DNA of 64,000 bases, taken from assembly GCF_903645305.1 (NCBI RefSeq), contig NZ_CAHJXO010000001.1:496001-560000 (forward strand), given 5' to 3'. Source of the DNA: Corynebacterium sp. Marseille-P4321. Lineage in GTDB: Bacteria; Actinomycetota; Actinomycetes; Mycobacteriales; Mycobacteriaceae. The notes under the pieces were generated by a model that was not told the DNA's origin, searched no databases, and saw nothing but the letters and a program-made list of their open reading frames with translations. The position numbers were made by a program, and so were the translations under genes. Each line of letters opens with the position of its first letter. The first letter of the stretch is position 1. Shown here piece by piece: positions 20,219 to 30,600 of this stretch.

Positions 20219-20758
20219 ATGCAACCATGGCGCAGGAAGAAGGGGCTGATGCGCGCGAGCGCAAAGTTCACCACCCGCTTCGAGCCGCTTGAGCGGGAGC
20301 TGATCGGGGACCTCACGGCGACGGTGTCGGAGGCGCTCATTCAGCGTGCGCAGTCCGCGCCGAAGGATGAGTTCGCGGAGATGCTGGGGGTGTCCACCGG
20401 GCACACCGAGCCGCCGCAGGATCCGCGGCTCGCGCGCTTGCTGCCGGATTTCGAGCGGGCGGACGACGAGGAGTTCGAGGGCGATAACGGGCTGTTGCGC
20501 TCGCTGCACGAAAACGACATCATCAAGGCAAAGCTGATGAACCTGCAGGTGGTCAACGAGGCGCTCGGCCCCACCGGCGGGGTGGACGTGAGCATCGAGG
20601 AGTCCGAGGCGCCGAAGTTCGTCGCCGCGCTCAACGACATGCGCCTGTATGTCTCCGAGGACACCTCCGGAGGCGAGGAAGCGCAGCAGAACCGCCAGCT
20701 GCTGCTGGATTGGCTCGCAGGCTGCCAGGATTCGCTGCTGCAGGCAATGACGGATTAA
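20219..20758 (+). CDS. DUF2017 family protein
   Basis: A 179-residue protein always found next to clpS in actinobacteria (Rv1332 position). It starts MQPWRRKKG with an SD-like GGGGAAGAGC upstream, 14 nt after the clpS stop. Largely helical, acidic in the middle (DFERADDEEFEGD), with LHENDIIKAKLMNLQVVNEAL as the best-conserved-looking helix. Sometimes called a transcriptional regulator, but no DNA-binding motif is visible. The position suggests a role linked to ClpS-dependent proteolysis. Confidence 0.82.
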   Translation: MQPWRRKKGLMRASAKFTTRFEPLERELIGDLTATVSEALIQRAQSAPKDEFAEMLGVSTGHTEPPQDPRLARLLPDFERADDEEFEGDNGLLRSLHENDIIKAKLMNLQVVNEALGPTGGVDVSIEESEAPKFVAALNDMRLYVSEDTSGGEEAQQNRQLLLDWLAGCQDSLLQAMTD

Positions 20759-20780
20759 GGGATGGATTAGGGGAGAGCAG

Positions 20781-21788
20781 TTGCTTATCGACGTCGCCGG
20801 CGTCCTCGTCGGGCACACCAACCTGGGCGATACCGGTGTTACCGCGGTGTGCGCGGGGGAGAGCGAAGGGATGCGCGCCGCGGTGGATGTGCGCGGCGGC
20901 GGCCCCGGCACGCGCGAGACGGATCTTTTGGAGCCGCACAATACGGTGGAAAAGGTCCACGCCATCATGCTCTGCGGAGGCTCCGCGTTCGGGCTGGCGG
21001 CTGCGGATGGGGCGATGCGCGCCATCGCGAAGCGCGGCGGCGGATTTCCGGTGTTCGGCGACTTGGTGTCTAACGGGCCGCGCGTGCCCATCGTCCCGGC
21101 CGCGGTGATCTTCGACCTCGCCGTCGGCGACGCAGGCCACTGGCCGGACCAGGAGGACGGGGCAGCGGCCGTGGAGGCCGCGTACGCGCAAGCCGAGGCG
21201 GAAAACGCGTCCTCCGGCAACGTCGGCGCTGGCTGTGGCGCTACTGCTGGCGTGCTCAAGGGCGGGTTCGGCCGCGCCAGTGTCAGCGCCGCAGGCTACA
21301 ACGTTGCCGCGTATGTGGTGGCGAACCCGGTTGGCAACGTGGTGGACCCGGAGACAGGCCTGCTCTACGGCGACTCGTCGCAACCCGCGGTGGACCTAGA
21401 GCGGTTCAACCAGCTCCAGCGCCCCATGCCGGGCGGCGCGCCGGGGCACGCCGATTCGGCGCTGAACACCACCATCGGGGTAATTGCCACCGACGCGCCC
21501 TTGACGGTCGCCCAGCTCAAACGCCTCGCCATGACCGGCCACGACGGCATCGCGCGGGCCGTGCGCCCGGCGCACTCGCCACTCGACGGTGACACGCTGT
21601 TTGCCGTGAGTGTCGGGCGGGATGAAGAGGTGGGGGTGCTCAGCGCAGCCGTCGATAAGCTTGCTGCTCTTGGCGAGGCCGCCGCGCAATGCGTGCAAGC
21701 CGCAATCGTGGACGCCGTAACGCACGCGCACACCGCGCACGGCGTGACCGCCTGGCGCGACATCGCCGAAGCTGGCACGCCGGGCTAA
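20781..21788 (+). CDS. P1 family N-terminal nucleophile peptidase (DmpA/BapA-like)
   Basis: A 335-residue member of the P1 family, self-cleaving aminopeptidases of the DmpA type. Hallmarks: GVLVGHTNLGDTGVTAV near the start, the glycine-rich core DVRGGGPGTRETDLL, and AIMLCGGSAFGLAAADG. The self-cleavage region should be GHADSALNTTIGVIAT, with Asn-Thr-Thr before the new N-terminus. TTG is the start, with SD GGGGAGAG upstream. Same position as Rv1333 of M. tuberculosis. Confidence 0.87.
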   Translation: MLIDVAGVLVGHTNLGDTGVTAVCAGESEGMRAAVDVRGGGPGTRETDLLEPHNTVEKVHAIMLCGGSAFGLAAADGAMRAIAKRGGGFPVFGDLVSNGPRVPIVPAAVIFDLAVGDAGHWPDQEDGAAAVEAAYAQAEAENASSGNVGAGCGATAGVLKGGFGRASVSAAGYNVAAYVVANPVGNVVDPETGLLYGDSSQPAVDLERFNQLQRPMPGGAPGHADSALNTTIGVIATDAPLTVAQLKRLAMTGHDGIARAVRPAHSPLDGDTLFAVSVGRDEEVGVLSAAVDKLAALGEAAAQCVQAAIVDAVTHAHTAHGVTAWRDIAEAGTPG

Positions 21789-21800
21789 ACTCGTGCCTCG

Positions 21801-22604
21801 ATGAATAGCAACCACCACACGCCCCCGGGCTGGGGCTACGGCGAGACCGGCCAGCCGGGCTACGGCAAACCGTTCCAGCGCCCGTTCTCACACCCGGAAA
21901 CCCAGCAGCCCGCGTTCGGCGGACCCGTCAACCCCTACGTCAACACCGGCTCCGGCGCGCCTGAGAAGGTCAGCCGCGCGTCCAAGCGCAAACAACAACG
22001 CAACACGGGCCTGCGGTTTGCAATCGGGTACCTGGTGATCATCTGGGCTGTGCACATCATCAGCCTGTTCTCGCCGATCCCGCTGCAATACTTCGGCATC
22101 CACCCGCTGGAGCTCGACGGGCTGCTCTACATCTTCACCTCGCCGCTTCTGCACGGCAGCTTCGAGCACCTCATCTCGAACTCGCTGCCCGGCGCGCTGT
22201 TTGCCTACCTCATCGGGTACTCAGGCAAGCGTGTGTTCTGGGAGGTGACCATGTTTGTGGTGATCATCGGCGGCCTAGGCACCTGGGTCTTCGGCGGGGT
22301 GGGCACGAACCACATCGGCGCCTCCGGCCTGGTGTACGGCTGGCTGACCTACCTTCTGGTGCGCGGCTTTTTCAACCGCTCCGGCCAGCAGATCACGATG
22401 GGGCTTGTGCTCGGGTTCATGTACTCCGGCCTGATCTGGGGTGTGCTGCCGGGCACCCCAGGCGTGTCCTGGCAAGCCCACCTGTTCGGCGCCATCGGCG
22501 GTTTTGTTGCGGGCATGGTGATTACGTCGGACGACCCGCCGGAGCTCGCCGCGCGAAAGGAAACCAAGCGGCTGGAGAAGGCCCAGCGGAAGCAGGGGCG
22601 TTAG
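21801..22604 (+). CDS. Rhomboid family intramembrane serine protease
   Basis: A six-helix membrane protease, 267 residues. A cytosolic N-terminus of about 65 residues, rich in Pro, Gly and Gln, precedes the membrane core. Catalytic Ser in [12 protein letters not shown] and catalytic His in [16 protein letters not shown], with the [12 protein letters not shown] loop typical of the family. TAAACT lies 9 nt before the ATG. The next gene is murI, as in the mycobacterial Rv1337-Rv1338 pair. Confidence 0.9.
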   Translation: MNSNHHTPPGWGYGETGQPGYGKPFQRPFSHPETQQPAFGGPVNPYVNTGSGAPEKVSRASKRKQQRNTGLRFAIGYLVIIWAVHIISLFSPIPLQYFGIHPLELDGLLYIFTSPLLHGSFEHLISNSLPGALFAYLIGYSGKRVFWEVTMFVVIIGGLGTWVFGGVGTNHIGASGLVYGWLTYLLVRGFFNRSGQQITMGLVLGFMYSGLIWGVLPGTPGVSWQAHLFGAIGGFVAGMVITSDDPPELAARKETKRLEKAQRKQGR

Positions 22605-22605
22605 C

Positions 22606-23409
22606 TTGCCAAAGATGGATAACAACGCGCCTATCGGCCTGTTCGATTCGGGCGTGGGCGGCCTAACGGTCGCGCGCGCGGTGATGGACCAGCTGCCGGA
22701 CGAGTCCCTGATTTACATCGGCGATACTGCCAACGGCCCGTACGGCCCGCAGCCAATCGCCGATGTGCGCGCGCATTCGCAGCGCATTGCCGACGATCTG
22801 GTGGAGCGCGGCTGCAAAATGCTGGTCATCGCCTGCAACACCGCCACGGCCGCCTTCAAGCACGACGCACGCGAGCGCTACGACATCCCCGTGGTGGAGG
22901 TGATCCAGCCGGCGGTGCGCCGCGCGATTGCCACGACGCGAAACAACAAGGTCGGTGTGATCGGTACCCAGGGCACCATCGGCTCCGGCGCGTACCAGGA
23001 CCTGTTTTCGCTTAAACCCGACCTTGAGGTCACTGCGGTGGCGTGCCCGAAGTTCGTGCCGTTCGTGGAGCGGGGGATTACCTCCGGCAAGCAGGTGCTG
23101 GAGGTGGCGCGCGGGTACGTGGAGCCGTTACGCGCGGCCGGCGTGGATACTCTCGTGCTCGGCTGCACCCACTACCCGCTGCTCTCCGGCGTGATCCAGC
23201 TGGCGGTGGGCGACGACGTCACGTTGGTCTCCTCCGCCGAGGAGACTTCGAAAGACGTGCTGCGCCAGCTCACGGAGGCGGACATGTTGGCGGATGCGGG
23301 TCGCACCCCGCAGCACGTGTTCGAATCCACCGGCGACCCGGAGACGTTTGACCAGTTGGCGCGGCGTTTCCTCCGCCCGCCGGTGCATGCCGTTGGGCGG
23401 GGCGCCTAG
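22606..23409 (+). CDS. murI: Glutamate racemase
   Basis: Makes D-glutamate for peptidoglycan. Motifs: [15 protein letters not shown], the first catalytic cysteine in [10 protein letters not shown] and the second in LGCTHYPLL. 267 residues from the TTG at 22606 immediately after the rhomboid stop; ATG at 22615 would remove three residues. Part of the rhomboid-murI-hydrolase-rph-rdgB run conserved across mycolic-acid bacteria. Confidence 0.96.
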   Translation: MPKMDNNAPIGLFDSGVGGLTVARAVMDQLPDESLIYIGDTANGPYGPQPIADVRAHSQRIADDLVERGCKMLVIACNTATAAFKHDARERYDIPVVEVIQPAVRRAIATTRNNKVGVIGTQGTIGSGAYQDLFSLKPDLEVTAVACPKFVPFVERGITSGKQVLEVARGYVEPLRAAGVDTLVLGCTHYPLLSGVIQLAVGDDVTLVSSAEETSKDVLRQLTEADMLADAGRTPQHVFESTGDPETFDQLARRFLRPPVHAVGRGA

Positions 23410-23475
23410 CCTGCGGTATGCAGCTTTTGCGTAAACCGGTGGGAAATTCCGTGCGTTTCGTGGCACAGTGATTTC

Positions 23476-24243
23476 ATGAAGTTGACCATTCTCGGGTGTT
23501 CGGGAAGCCTGGGCGCGCCCGGTAACCCCGCCTCCTCCTACGTCATTTCGGTGCCGGGTGAGACGGACATCGTGATGGACTTCGGGCCCGGGGCACTCGC
23601 CGCGATGCAGGAGCGTTTCGATCCTGCGGCGGCGCACGTGATCTTCAGCCACCTGCACGCGGACCACTGTTCGGATTTCCCGTCGCTTTTGGTGTGGCGC
23701 CGCTACCACCCGCATTCGCCGGCAAATTGCAAGCACCGCCTGATCGGCCCGAGCTACGCACCGGTGCACCTGGGGCGCATGAGCGCCGACGGGCCGGACG
23801 AGGTCAACGACTTTTCAGACACGTTTGAATTTTCCGCGTGGCGACCAGGGGAAGCGGAGGAGCTTTCCGGGCTGACCATCACCCCGTTCCCGGTGGTGCA
23901 CCCAGCGCAGGAATCCATGGCACTGCGCGTTGAGGCCCCATCCGGCAAAGTGCTTACCTTCTCCGGTGATTCCGCCTTCACGCCCGCGCTTATCGACGCT
24001 GCCAAGGGCGCCGATCTCTTCCTCTGCGAAGCAGCGTGGGGCCCGAGTTCCGAGGGCAAGGCCGAGGGGATGCACCTTTCCGGCGCAGAAGCCGGCCGCA
24101 TTGCCCGCGAGGCCGGGGTGGGCACGCTGGTTTTGGTGCACATCCAGCCGTGGACCGACGTGGAGGCCACCGTGGAGGCGGCCCGCGCAGAGTTCGACGG
24201 GGAAGTGGTGGTGGGCACCACCGGAGCCGTGTTCCAGCTGTAG
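23476..24243 (+). CDS. Metallo-beta-lactamase-fold hydrolase (Rv1339-like)
   Basis: A 255-residue MBL-fold enzyme with the metal motif [13 protein letters not shown], the later ligands in [10 protein letters not shown] and [10 protein letters not shown], and [10 protein letters not shown] at the end. Synteny places it at the position of Rv1339, which is reported as an atypical cAMP phosphodiesterase. Here that function is inference only; RNase Z-like activity is an alternative. Lies 66 nt after murI and 17 nt before rph. Confidence 0.85.
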   Translation: MKLTILGCSGSLGAPGNPASSYVISVPGETDIVMDFGPGALAAMQERFDPAAAHVIFSHLHADHCSDFPSLLVWRRYHPHSPANCKHRLIGPSYAPVHLGRMSADGPDEVNDFSDTFEFSAWRPGEAEELSGLTITPFPVVHPAQESMALRVEAPSGKVLTFSGDSAFTPALIDAAKGADLFLCEAAWGPSSEGKAEGMHLSGAEAGRIAREAGVGTLVLVHIQPWTDVEATVEAARAEFDGEVVVGTTGAVFQL

Positions 24244-24260
24244 CGGTTAGGCTGGTGTGC

Positions 24261-24995
24261 ATGACTGCACCAGATTTTTCCCGCGCCGACGGCCGCGCGT
24301 TGGACGAGATGCGCCCGGTGCGCATCACCCGCGGCTTCACCTCCAACCCGGCGGGCAGCGTGCTCGTGGAGTTTGGCCAGACCCGCGTGATGTGCACCGC
24401 CTCCGTCGAAGTCGGGGTGCCGCGCTTTAAGAAGGATTCGGGCGAGGGCTGGCTCACCGCGGAGTACGCGATGCTGCCTTCCGCCACGCATGAGCGCATG
24501 CCGCGCGAATCCATGAAGGGTAAGGTGAAGGGCCGCACGCACGAGATCTCTCGCCTGGTGGGCCGTTCGCTGCGCGCCGCGGTGGACTTGAGCCAGCTCG
24601 GGGAGAACACGATCCAGCTCGACTGCGACGTGCTGCAGGCCGACGGCGGCACGCGCACTGCCTCCATCACCGGCGCGTACGTGGCGCTCGCGGACGCGAT
24701 CGCCGTGCTGAAGGACGCCGGCGTTGTGCCGGGGGAGCCGCTGCTCGCGCCGGTGGCAGCAGTGAGCGCAGGGCTTATCGACGGAAACGTGTGCCTCGAC
24801 CTGCCCTACGAAGAGGACTCCCGCGCAGAAGTAGACCTGAACGTGGTCATGCAGGAAGGCGGCAACTTCGTCGAAATCCAGGGCACAGGTGAGCACGGCC
24901 TCTTCGGCCGCACCGAGCTCAACCAGATGCTGGACGTGGCGGAGAAGGGCTGCAACGAGCTCATCGCGGCGCAGAAGGAGGCCCTGGGATGGTAA
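24261..24995 (+). CDS. rph: Ribonuclease PH
   Basis: Phosphorolytic 3'-5' exoribonuclease that trims tRNA 3' ends. 244 residues, starting [19 protein letters not shown], with [19 protein letters not shown] and the active-site region [25 protein letters not shown] chose ATG 24261, which is 7 nt behind TAGGCT (24248-24253). It overlaps rdgB by 7 nt, so the pair is translationally coupled. Confidence 0.96.
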   Translation: MTAPDFSRADGRALDEMRPVRITRGFTSNPAGSVLVEFGQTRVMCTASVEVGVPRFKKDSGEGWLTAEYAMLPSATHERMPRESMKGKVKGRTHEISRLVGRSLRAAVDLSQLGENTIQLDCDVLQADGGTRTASITGAYVALADAIAVLKDAGVVPGEPLLAPVAAVSAGLIDGNVCLDLPYEEDSRAEVDLNVVMQEGGNFVEIQGTGEHGLFGRTELNQMLDVAEKGCNELIAAQKEALGW

Positions 24996-25588
24996 AAGTC
25001 CTCGTTGCCTCTGGGAACCCGGGCAAGCTACGCGAACTGCAGCAGGTGCTCGCGGACTTGGACATCGACGGAGTCGAGCTAGTTTCGCTTCGCGACGTAG
25101 ACGAGTACCCCGAGCCAGCAGAGACCGGCCTGACGTTCAAGGCAAACGCCGAGATCAAGGCCCACGCCGGCGCGGCCGCCACCGGCTTGCCGTGCGTGGC
25201 AGATGACTCCGGCCTAACCGTCGAGGCGCTCAACGGCATGCCGGGAATTCTCTCCGCCCGCTGGTGCGGCGCCCACGGCGACGATGAGGCGAACAACCGC
25301 CTGCTGCTCAACCAGATGGCCGACATCGAGCACCGCGCCGCCGCATTCGTGTCCTGTTGCGTGCTGGCCACCCCGGACGGCCAGGAGTTCACCGCGGAAG
25401 GGCGCTGGGAAGGCGAGCTGTTACGCGAGCCGCGCGGCAAAGGCGGCTTCGGCTACGACCCGTTGTTCGCCCCGGCAGACGCACCCGGGAAATCCTCCGC
25501 GGAGCTGTCGCCGGAGGAGAAGAACGCGTTGTCGCACCGCGGCAAGGCACTTAGGGAGCTCGCGCCGTTTATCGCTGCGTTGCGGTAG
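24989..25588 (+). CDS. rdgB: Non-canonical purine NTP pyrophosphatase (RdgB/HAM1)
   Basis: Hydrolyses dITP, XTP and ITP to keep deaminated purines out of DNA and RNA. Starts [20 protein letters not shown] with the substrate loop SGN-x-x-K, then [26 protein letters not shown] and [12 protein letters not shown], all diagnostic. 199 residues. Overlaps rph by 7 nt. Confidence 0.96.
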   Translation: MVKVLVASGNPGKLRELQQVLADLDIDGVELVSLRDVDEYPEPAETGLTFKANAEIKAHAGAAATGLPCVADDSGLTVEALNGMPGILSARWCGAHGDDEANNRLLLNQMADIEHRAAAFVSCCVLATPDGQEFTAEGRWEGELLREPRGKGGFGYDPLFAPADAPGKSSAELSPEEKNALSHRGKALRELAPFIAALR

Positions 25589-25650
25589 CGGTATTCGTCG
25601 CCCCTGGATTGCTGGTGGCGCGCGCTCCCGAGAGGGTTACAGTGGAGGGC

Positions 25651-26034
25651 ATGATGACAACGAAGAAGAAATCCACTGTGTTTGCCACCACGCTTGCAGC
25701 TGCGGCGCTTGCCCTTGCTGGATGCGGCCAATCCGGCGACTTCGACGGCACGTGGTCCGGCGACGTTACCGCCACCCAGGCCGACCAGCAGGGCGGATCC
25801 GCGACGTTGACTGTCGACGGCGGCGACTGCTCCTTCGAGCTGACCGAGTCCAACGGCGAGACCAACGAGGGCAACTGCCTGCGCGACGACGAGGAGTTCA
25901 AGCTGGAGGATCCGTTGACCGGCCAGGATCTGGAGTACACCGCGCAGCTCAACGGCGACTCGCTCACCCTGACACCGGACAACGACGCCGCCGACAAGGT
26001 TGGCGTGATGGTGCTAACCAAGGCTGGCGAGTAA
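25651..26034 (+). CDS. Small secreted lipoprotein, unknown function
   Basis: A 127-residue protein with a short positively charged leader (MMTTKKK), a hydrophobic stretch and a lipobox LALAGC, so lipidation at Cys 25 is predicted. The mature part is acidic and small; two cysteines (in GGDCSFEL and GNCLRDDE) could form one disulfide. It looks like a small beta-rich domain. TACAGT lies 7 nt before the ATG. No family recognised. Confidence 0.8.
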   Translation: MMTTKKKSTVFATTLAAAALALAGCGQSGDFDGTWSGDVTATQADQQGGSATLTVDGGDCSFELTESNGETNEGNCLRDDEEFKLEDPLTGQDLEYTAQLNGDSLTLTPDNDAADKVGVMVLTKAGE

Positions 26035-26071
26035 GCCACCCGGTGCGGCTGCCCGCCGCCAATGACACGTG

Positions 26072-26104
26072 CACCCCGGCAGGGCAGCCTGCCGGGGTGT
26101 TTTG
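26072..26104 (+). terminator. Terminator after the lipoprotein gene
   Basis: CACCCCGGCAGG (26072-26083) pairs perfectly with CCTGCCGGGGTG (26088-26099) around GCAG, then TTTTTG. A strong intrinsic terminator between convergent genes. Confidence 0.93.
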
Positions 26105-26127
26105 TCTGAGTGCGGGTGAGAGGTACG

Positions 26128-26541
26128 TTATGCCAGCTGGAACGCGTGCGTGACTTCCTTGCGGCGCTTCGCTTCCACGACGAAGGAGAGGAACGGCACG
26201 ACACCCGAGATAGCGGTGACCAACCACGTCGCCGCGGGCCAGCGAGCTTTCAGCCCGAGGTTGAGCGATGTCATGAGGAACGCGATGTAGGCCAACCCGT
26301 GCACTCGGGCGACCCAGGCGAGCGCGGAGACATCCATGTCGAAGCCGTACTCCAAAATCATGCGCAGGCACAGCAAGAGCAGCAGCACGCCGGTCACCCA
26401 GGCGGCGACGGAGAACATCGACAGCGCCTGCTTCACCCGCTTCTGACGCTCAGGGTGGATGCGTGCCGCGGGCGATGGGCCCGGGTTCCCAGCTCCCTCG
26501 GTACGCGTTTGCGTCGGCTGGTTCTCATTCGGCGTAGTCAT
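26128..26541 (-). CDS. DUF3817 family integral membrane protein
   Basis: A 137-residue protein with about three membrane helices after a Pro/Thr-rich cytosolic leader. WVARVHGLAYIAFLMTSLNLGLKARW is the DUF3817 signature. Synteny corresponds to Rv1342c. Function unknown. Start ATG 26541 follows the upstream membrane protein gene with 19 nt spacing, so the two are probably co-transcribed. Confidence 0.83.
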   Translation of the reverse strand: MTTPNENQPTQTRTEGAGNPGPSPAARIHPERQKRVKQALSMFSVAAWVTGVLLLLLCLRMILEYGFDMDVSALAWVARVHGLAYIAFLMTSLNLGLKARWPAATWLVTAISGVVPFLSFVVEAKRRKEVTHAFQLA

Positions 26542-26560
26542 AGGGTGTAGCTTCCTGCTT

Positions 26561-27049
26561 CTAGATTTCGTGGCTGGTTTCGGGGCCTTTACCTGAACCG
26601 CGACGCGGCGCGAGCATCTCGTTGTACGTATCCACGTCCATCTCCGGGCGCTGCGGGAGGAAATCTTCGTCAATCTCGGTCACCGGCGCTGTCTCGTCGG
26701 CCCCGTACCTAGCAAGGTCAGCTTCGTAGAGGTCCTCGAAAGCTTCCCCGGAGTTCACCGCGTCGATTTTTTCGTTTTCCATCTTCAGCCCCGCGCGGTA
26801 CGCGAAGATAAAGAACACGGCGAAGAACGGCCACTGCAGGGCATACCCCAGGTTTTGGAATGTGCCGGTGCCGGATTGGTAGCGCTCCCACTGCCAGCGG
26901 GCCAAGAGGAGGCAGGTCACAGCCGCGGCAATGAGAAGGAGGATGTGCCACCAGCGCACCTTCACCCGCTCGCGCTTCTGGGGTGCGTCGGCTGCGACCG
27001 TATCCTCCGTTGTGTCGCCCGTGCTCCTCGTCTCGCTCGCCTTGCTCAC
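26561..27049 (-). CDS. Two-helix membrane protein, LprD-position homolog
   Basis: A 162-residue membrane protein: a charged N-terminus, two helices (WWHILLLIAAAVTCLLLARW and ALQWPFFAVFFIFAYRAGLKM) and an acidic cytosolic tail with DEDFLPQRPEMDVDTYNEMLA. It occupies the Rv1343c (LprD) position, although no lipobox is seen. GTG 27049 is chosen because TAGAAT lies 8 nt upstream on the minus strand; a TTG at 27067 would add six residues. Function unknown. Confidence 0.75.
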   Translation of the reverse strand: MSKASETRSTGDTTEDTVAADAPQKRERVKVRWWHILLLIAAAVTCLLLARWQWERYQSGTGTFQNLGYALQWPFFAVFFIFAYRAGLKMENEKIDAVNSGEAFEDLYEADLARYGADETAPVTEIDEDFLPQRPEMDVDTYNEMLAPRRGSGKGPETSHEI

Positions 27050-27162
27050 AGGGTTTAATTCTAGCAATCATGTGTTAAAGGCCAAACGAAAGTTGTACGC
27101 GGGGTATTCAACGCCAGACAGTTTCAAGGCTCACCAGGTGGGCGTGTACGATGCTTTTCTAC

Positions 27163-27247
<85 letters not shown>

Positions 27248-27545
27248 TTTGGGGGCAATTTGAACGTCTGCTGTGACTCTGGACAGCGTTTACTGCGAAA
27301 TCTCTCTCGCGTGGGGGGTAGGGGAGGGGGTATTTTTATCTTCAGATTTGATCAGGAATGCTTTTACGGCTGGAAACGATCTTTGCCGGATCGAGCGGGT
27401 CGTTGATCTGGTCCTAGCGCCGATCCCGTAATCTGCCTGCCCTTATAAATGGTCAAGCATGAAAGGCCGCAGGCGGATCACAGCGGTGGAATACCGGGCT
27501 CGACGTAAAGACTTTTCATATTTTTCATAGCGATTAGGTCAACCG

Positions 27546-27574
27546 TTGATAACCGTTCCCTGTGAAACTACTCT
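27546..27574 (+). promoter_or_regulatory. Promoter of the large surface-protein gene
   Basis: TTGATA (27546-27551), a 17-nt spacer and TACTCT (27569-27574) give a near-consensus vegetative promoter about 90 nt ahead of the GTG start. The remaining 416-nt gap after tRNA-Leu (27248-27663) has lower GC than its surroundings and no gene that I can see; SD GGGGAAGGGG precedes the start. Confidence 0.65.
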
Positions 27575-27663
27575 TTTTGCTGGTAGCAGCCTGTCATATC
27601 CGTTTGTCAGGTGATGCCTGTCCTAAAGGGCCTTAGAAATTCCGATTCGGGGAAGGGGTAGCA

Positions 27664-30600
27664 GTGTTCAGTAACGTCAAGCACAAGCCAAGATTGGGGG
27701 TGTTGGTTGCTCTAATCACGGCGCTGTCGATGATCGTCTCGATGGTTGTCGCACCAGCTCCTGCGAATGCACAATTGATTAAAGTAGGGAAGCTGTACGG
27801 TTCACCGATTGCCGGTGGGTACGACATTTCAGAGAGCAAAGTGTTGGAAAAGACCAACTACGTTGATTTGGGGGAAACCCCTAAGCGAATCCCTTTCCAC
27901 CTCCTTCAGTTGACCGGCGCGGACGAGGACTCGTCGTATACATACTTCGCCTACTGCATCGAGCACTTCAAAGGTGACCCTCAAAGTGAGCCCGGGGACA
28001 TTAAAGCTCCGACCGAGTACAACGGTAGCGCTAATCTGGACAACCACTCTAGGATTCTCGCAGTCTTAGCGAACAGCTATCCGTACCTGTCGCAGCAAGA
28101 AGCGTCTCGTGTTGCTGGGGTCGATGAGGTCTTATCTCCGAGGGTTTTGATTGCGGCGACACTCGGGGCGGTGCAGTATTACACCGATGGCGTGGAGTTT
28201 ACGTGGGATGACCGTAACGCTACCGAGCGTCAGATCAAACAGGTCTATGAATTTCTTCGCAGCGACAACCTTGTGTTGCCATCTGACTTGAACGGAGAAA
28301 CGGGCAATATTTGGCACAACCAGACCGAAGGCCAGGATGCAATTATCGTCGATCCGCCGGCCAGAAAGGTTGAAATCGACACGATGCTCGCTACTTCCAA
28401 GTCGGAGAAGGTAGCGCGAGCGAACAAGAACGCCGATTTAAAAGATGCTGTAAACGTTTCGGGTGACATTCAACTCGGCAAACACAAATTCATTGGAACC
28501 CTGTACGACAAAGAAACGGGCCAGGCGACCGACATCACCGCAAAACGGAACTATACAGTCGACGCAAACGATCTCGGCGGTTTTCAGGTGTCGTTGACCT
28601 ACGACCTTCCTAGAGTGCTGGCAATAGACGGGAAACAATACGTTTCCGTTGTAGAGGTCATGCGTAACGGCGAAACCGTTGGAACTCACCACGACCTTTC
28701 TGACTGTGCGCAAACAATTCAGATCGGTGGATCTTTCTCTTGTGATCCTGAACCGCCTAGCTCGCAAACCACAACTCCACCGACGACGGGTGCGGGAGGG
28801 GCTAGCACGACTGAAGTGGTCCCGCCATTGACCACGACGATAAGTGTGCCGGTCGAAACCATTACGGTGACTCCCACGACAACGGTGACGGCTGCGACGT
28901 CTACCACGACGGTACCGGGTACGACTGTGGTTGAGAATGGTCCGTCGACTACGACCACTGCGCCTGGTACGACTGTGGTTGAAGATGGTCCGTCGACTAC
29001 GACCACTGCGCCGGGTACGACTGTGGTTGAAGATGGTCCGTCGACTACGACCACTGCGCCGGGTACGACTGTGGTTGAAGACGGTCCGTCGACTACGACC
29101 ACTGCGCCGGGTACGACTGTGGTTGAAGACGGTCCGTCGACTACGACCACTGCGCCGGGTACGACTGTGGTTGAAGACGGCCCGTCGACTACGACCACTG
29201 CGCCGGGTACGACTGTGGTTGAAGACGGCCCGTCGACTACGACCACTGCGCCGGGTACGACTGTGACGGTTACCGAGGGGAAGGTAACTGAGACAACGAC
29301 GGTTGGTACCTCCACGCTGACCACGACCCCGGTTGTCACCATCACCCTCCCGAACGAGACCACCACGGTCACGCGTGGCTTCACTCCGAACCCGGAGATC
29401 CGTACGCGTGCGGAATTCAAAGATGCCGCGTCTCAGGTGAAGGCTGGCACCACTGTGGTGGATACGGTGTCATACTACGGCCTGGTTGCAGGTAAGAACT
29501 ACACGCTGAACGCAAAGCTTGTAGATAAGCAAGATGCGAGCCGCGTCTTGGGCACTGGTGCGGTGACCTTCAAGGCAGAGGGCACCGAGGGTCAGCTGGT
29601 GAACGGCTCTGTCAAGGCGGAGATCGCCGTAGACGCGAAAGTGACGGAGCCGGTGGAGGCCGCGGTTGCGTTCGAACGCCTGACCTCCACCGAGGTAAAC
29701 GCGCAGGGCGAGGACAGCTCGAAGGGCGCGGACACACCAAAGTATTCGTCCGACGATAACTTGATCGCGACGCACGAAGACATTAGCGACGAGGCCCAGA
29801 CGGTTCGCAGCCAGCTGGACGAAAGCACGACGCCGGAGACAACCACCGAAGTAACTAACTCGGAGGAAACGACGCCGGAGACCACCGACCCGACCAATAC
29901 GGTTCCGGGTGGGGTGACCGAGCCGTCCACGACGCCGGTTACTACGACGCGGGTGACGGAGCCGTCGACAAGTGAGACTGCTCCGAGCAGCACCCCGGTG
30001 GTGCCGCTGGTGCCGTCGAACCCTGAGGGCAAGATCGACACCAAGGTGACGGTGAACGGCAAGACCATCGTCGATGGCAAGCCGGTGACCGTGACCGAGC
30101 AGGACGTGATCAACGGCCTGAAGGTGACGGACGAGATCACCTACTCCGGCCTGGTTGCGGGTGCCAAGTACCGTTTCGAGGGCCAGCTGCAGCACGTTGA
30201 GTTTGACGAGGCGGGCGAGGTTACCAAGGTCACCTCGGTGACCGAGGTGAAGTCCACCGACGTTGTGGCTGCGGAGAACGGCGCGGGTACGGCGACCGTC
30301 GACTTCGGTACGCTGACCGAGCTGACCGCTGGTGAGACGTACGTGGTGTACGAGCGGGCGATCCCGCTCGACGAGAACGACCAGCCGACGACGAACCCTG
30401 ACGGCACGCCGAAGGATCCGTCGAAGGACAACCGCAAGGTTGTTGAGCACAAGGACCCGAAGGATAAGGCGCAGACGTTCGTGGTTGAGAAGACCCCGAC
30501 CACTTCGCCGACTGTGCCGGTGGCTCCGTCCACCACGCCGGATAACTGCGTGCCGGTGACCACGGTGAGCACGGTGCCGGGTACGACGGTTGCGGAGTCC

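Noticed and set aside
28930..29265. Possible CRISPR array
   Set aside because: The repeats are contiguous, 48 bp, in frame and without unique spacers; they encode a protein stalk.
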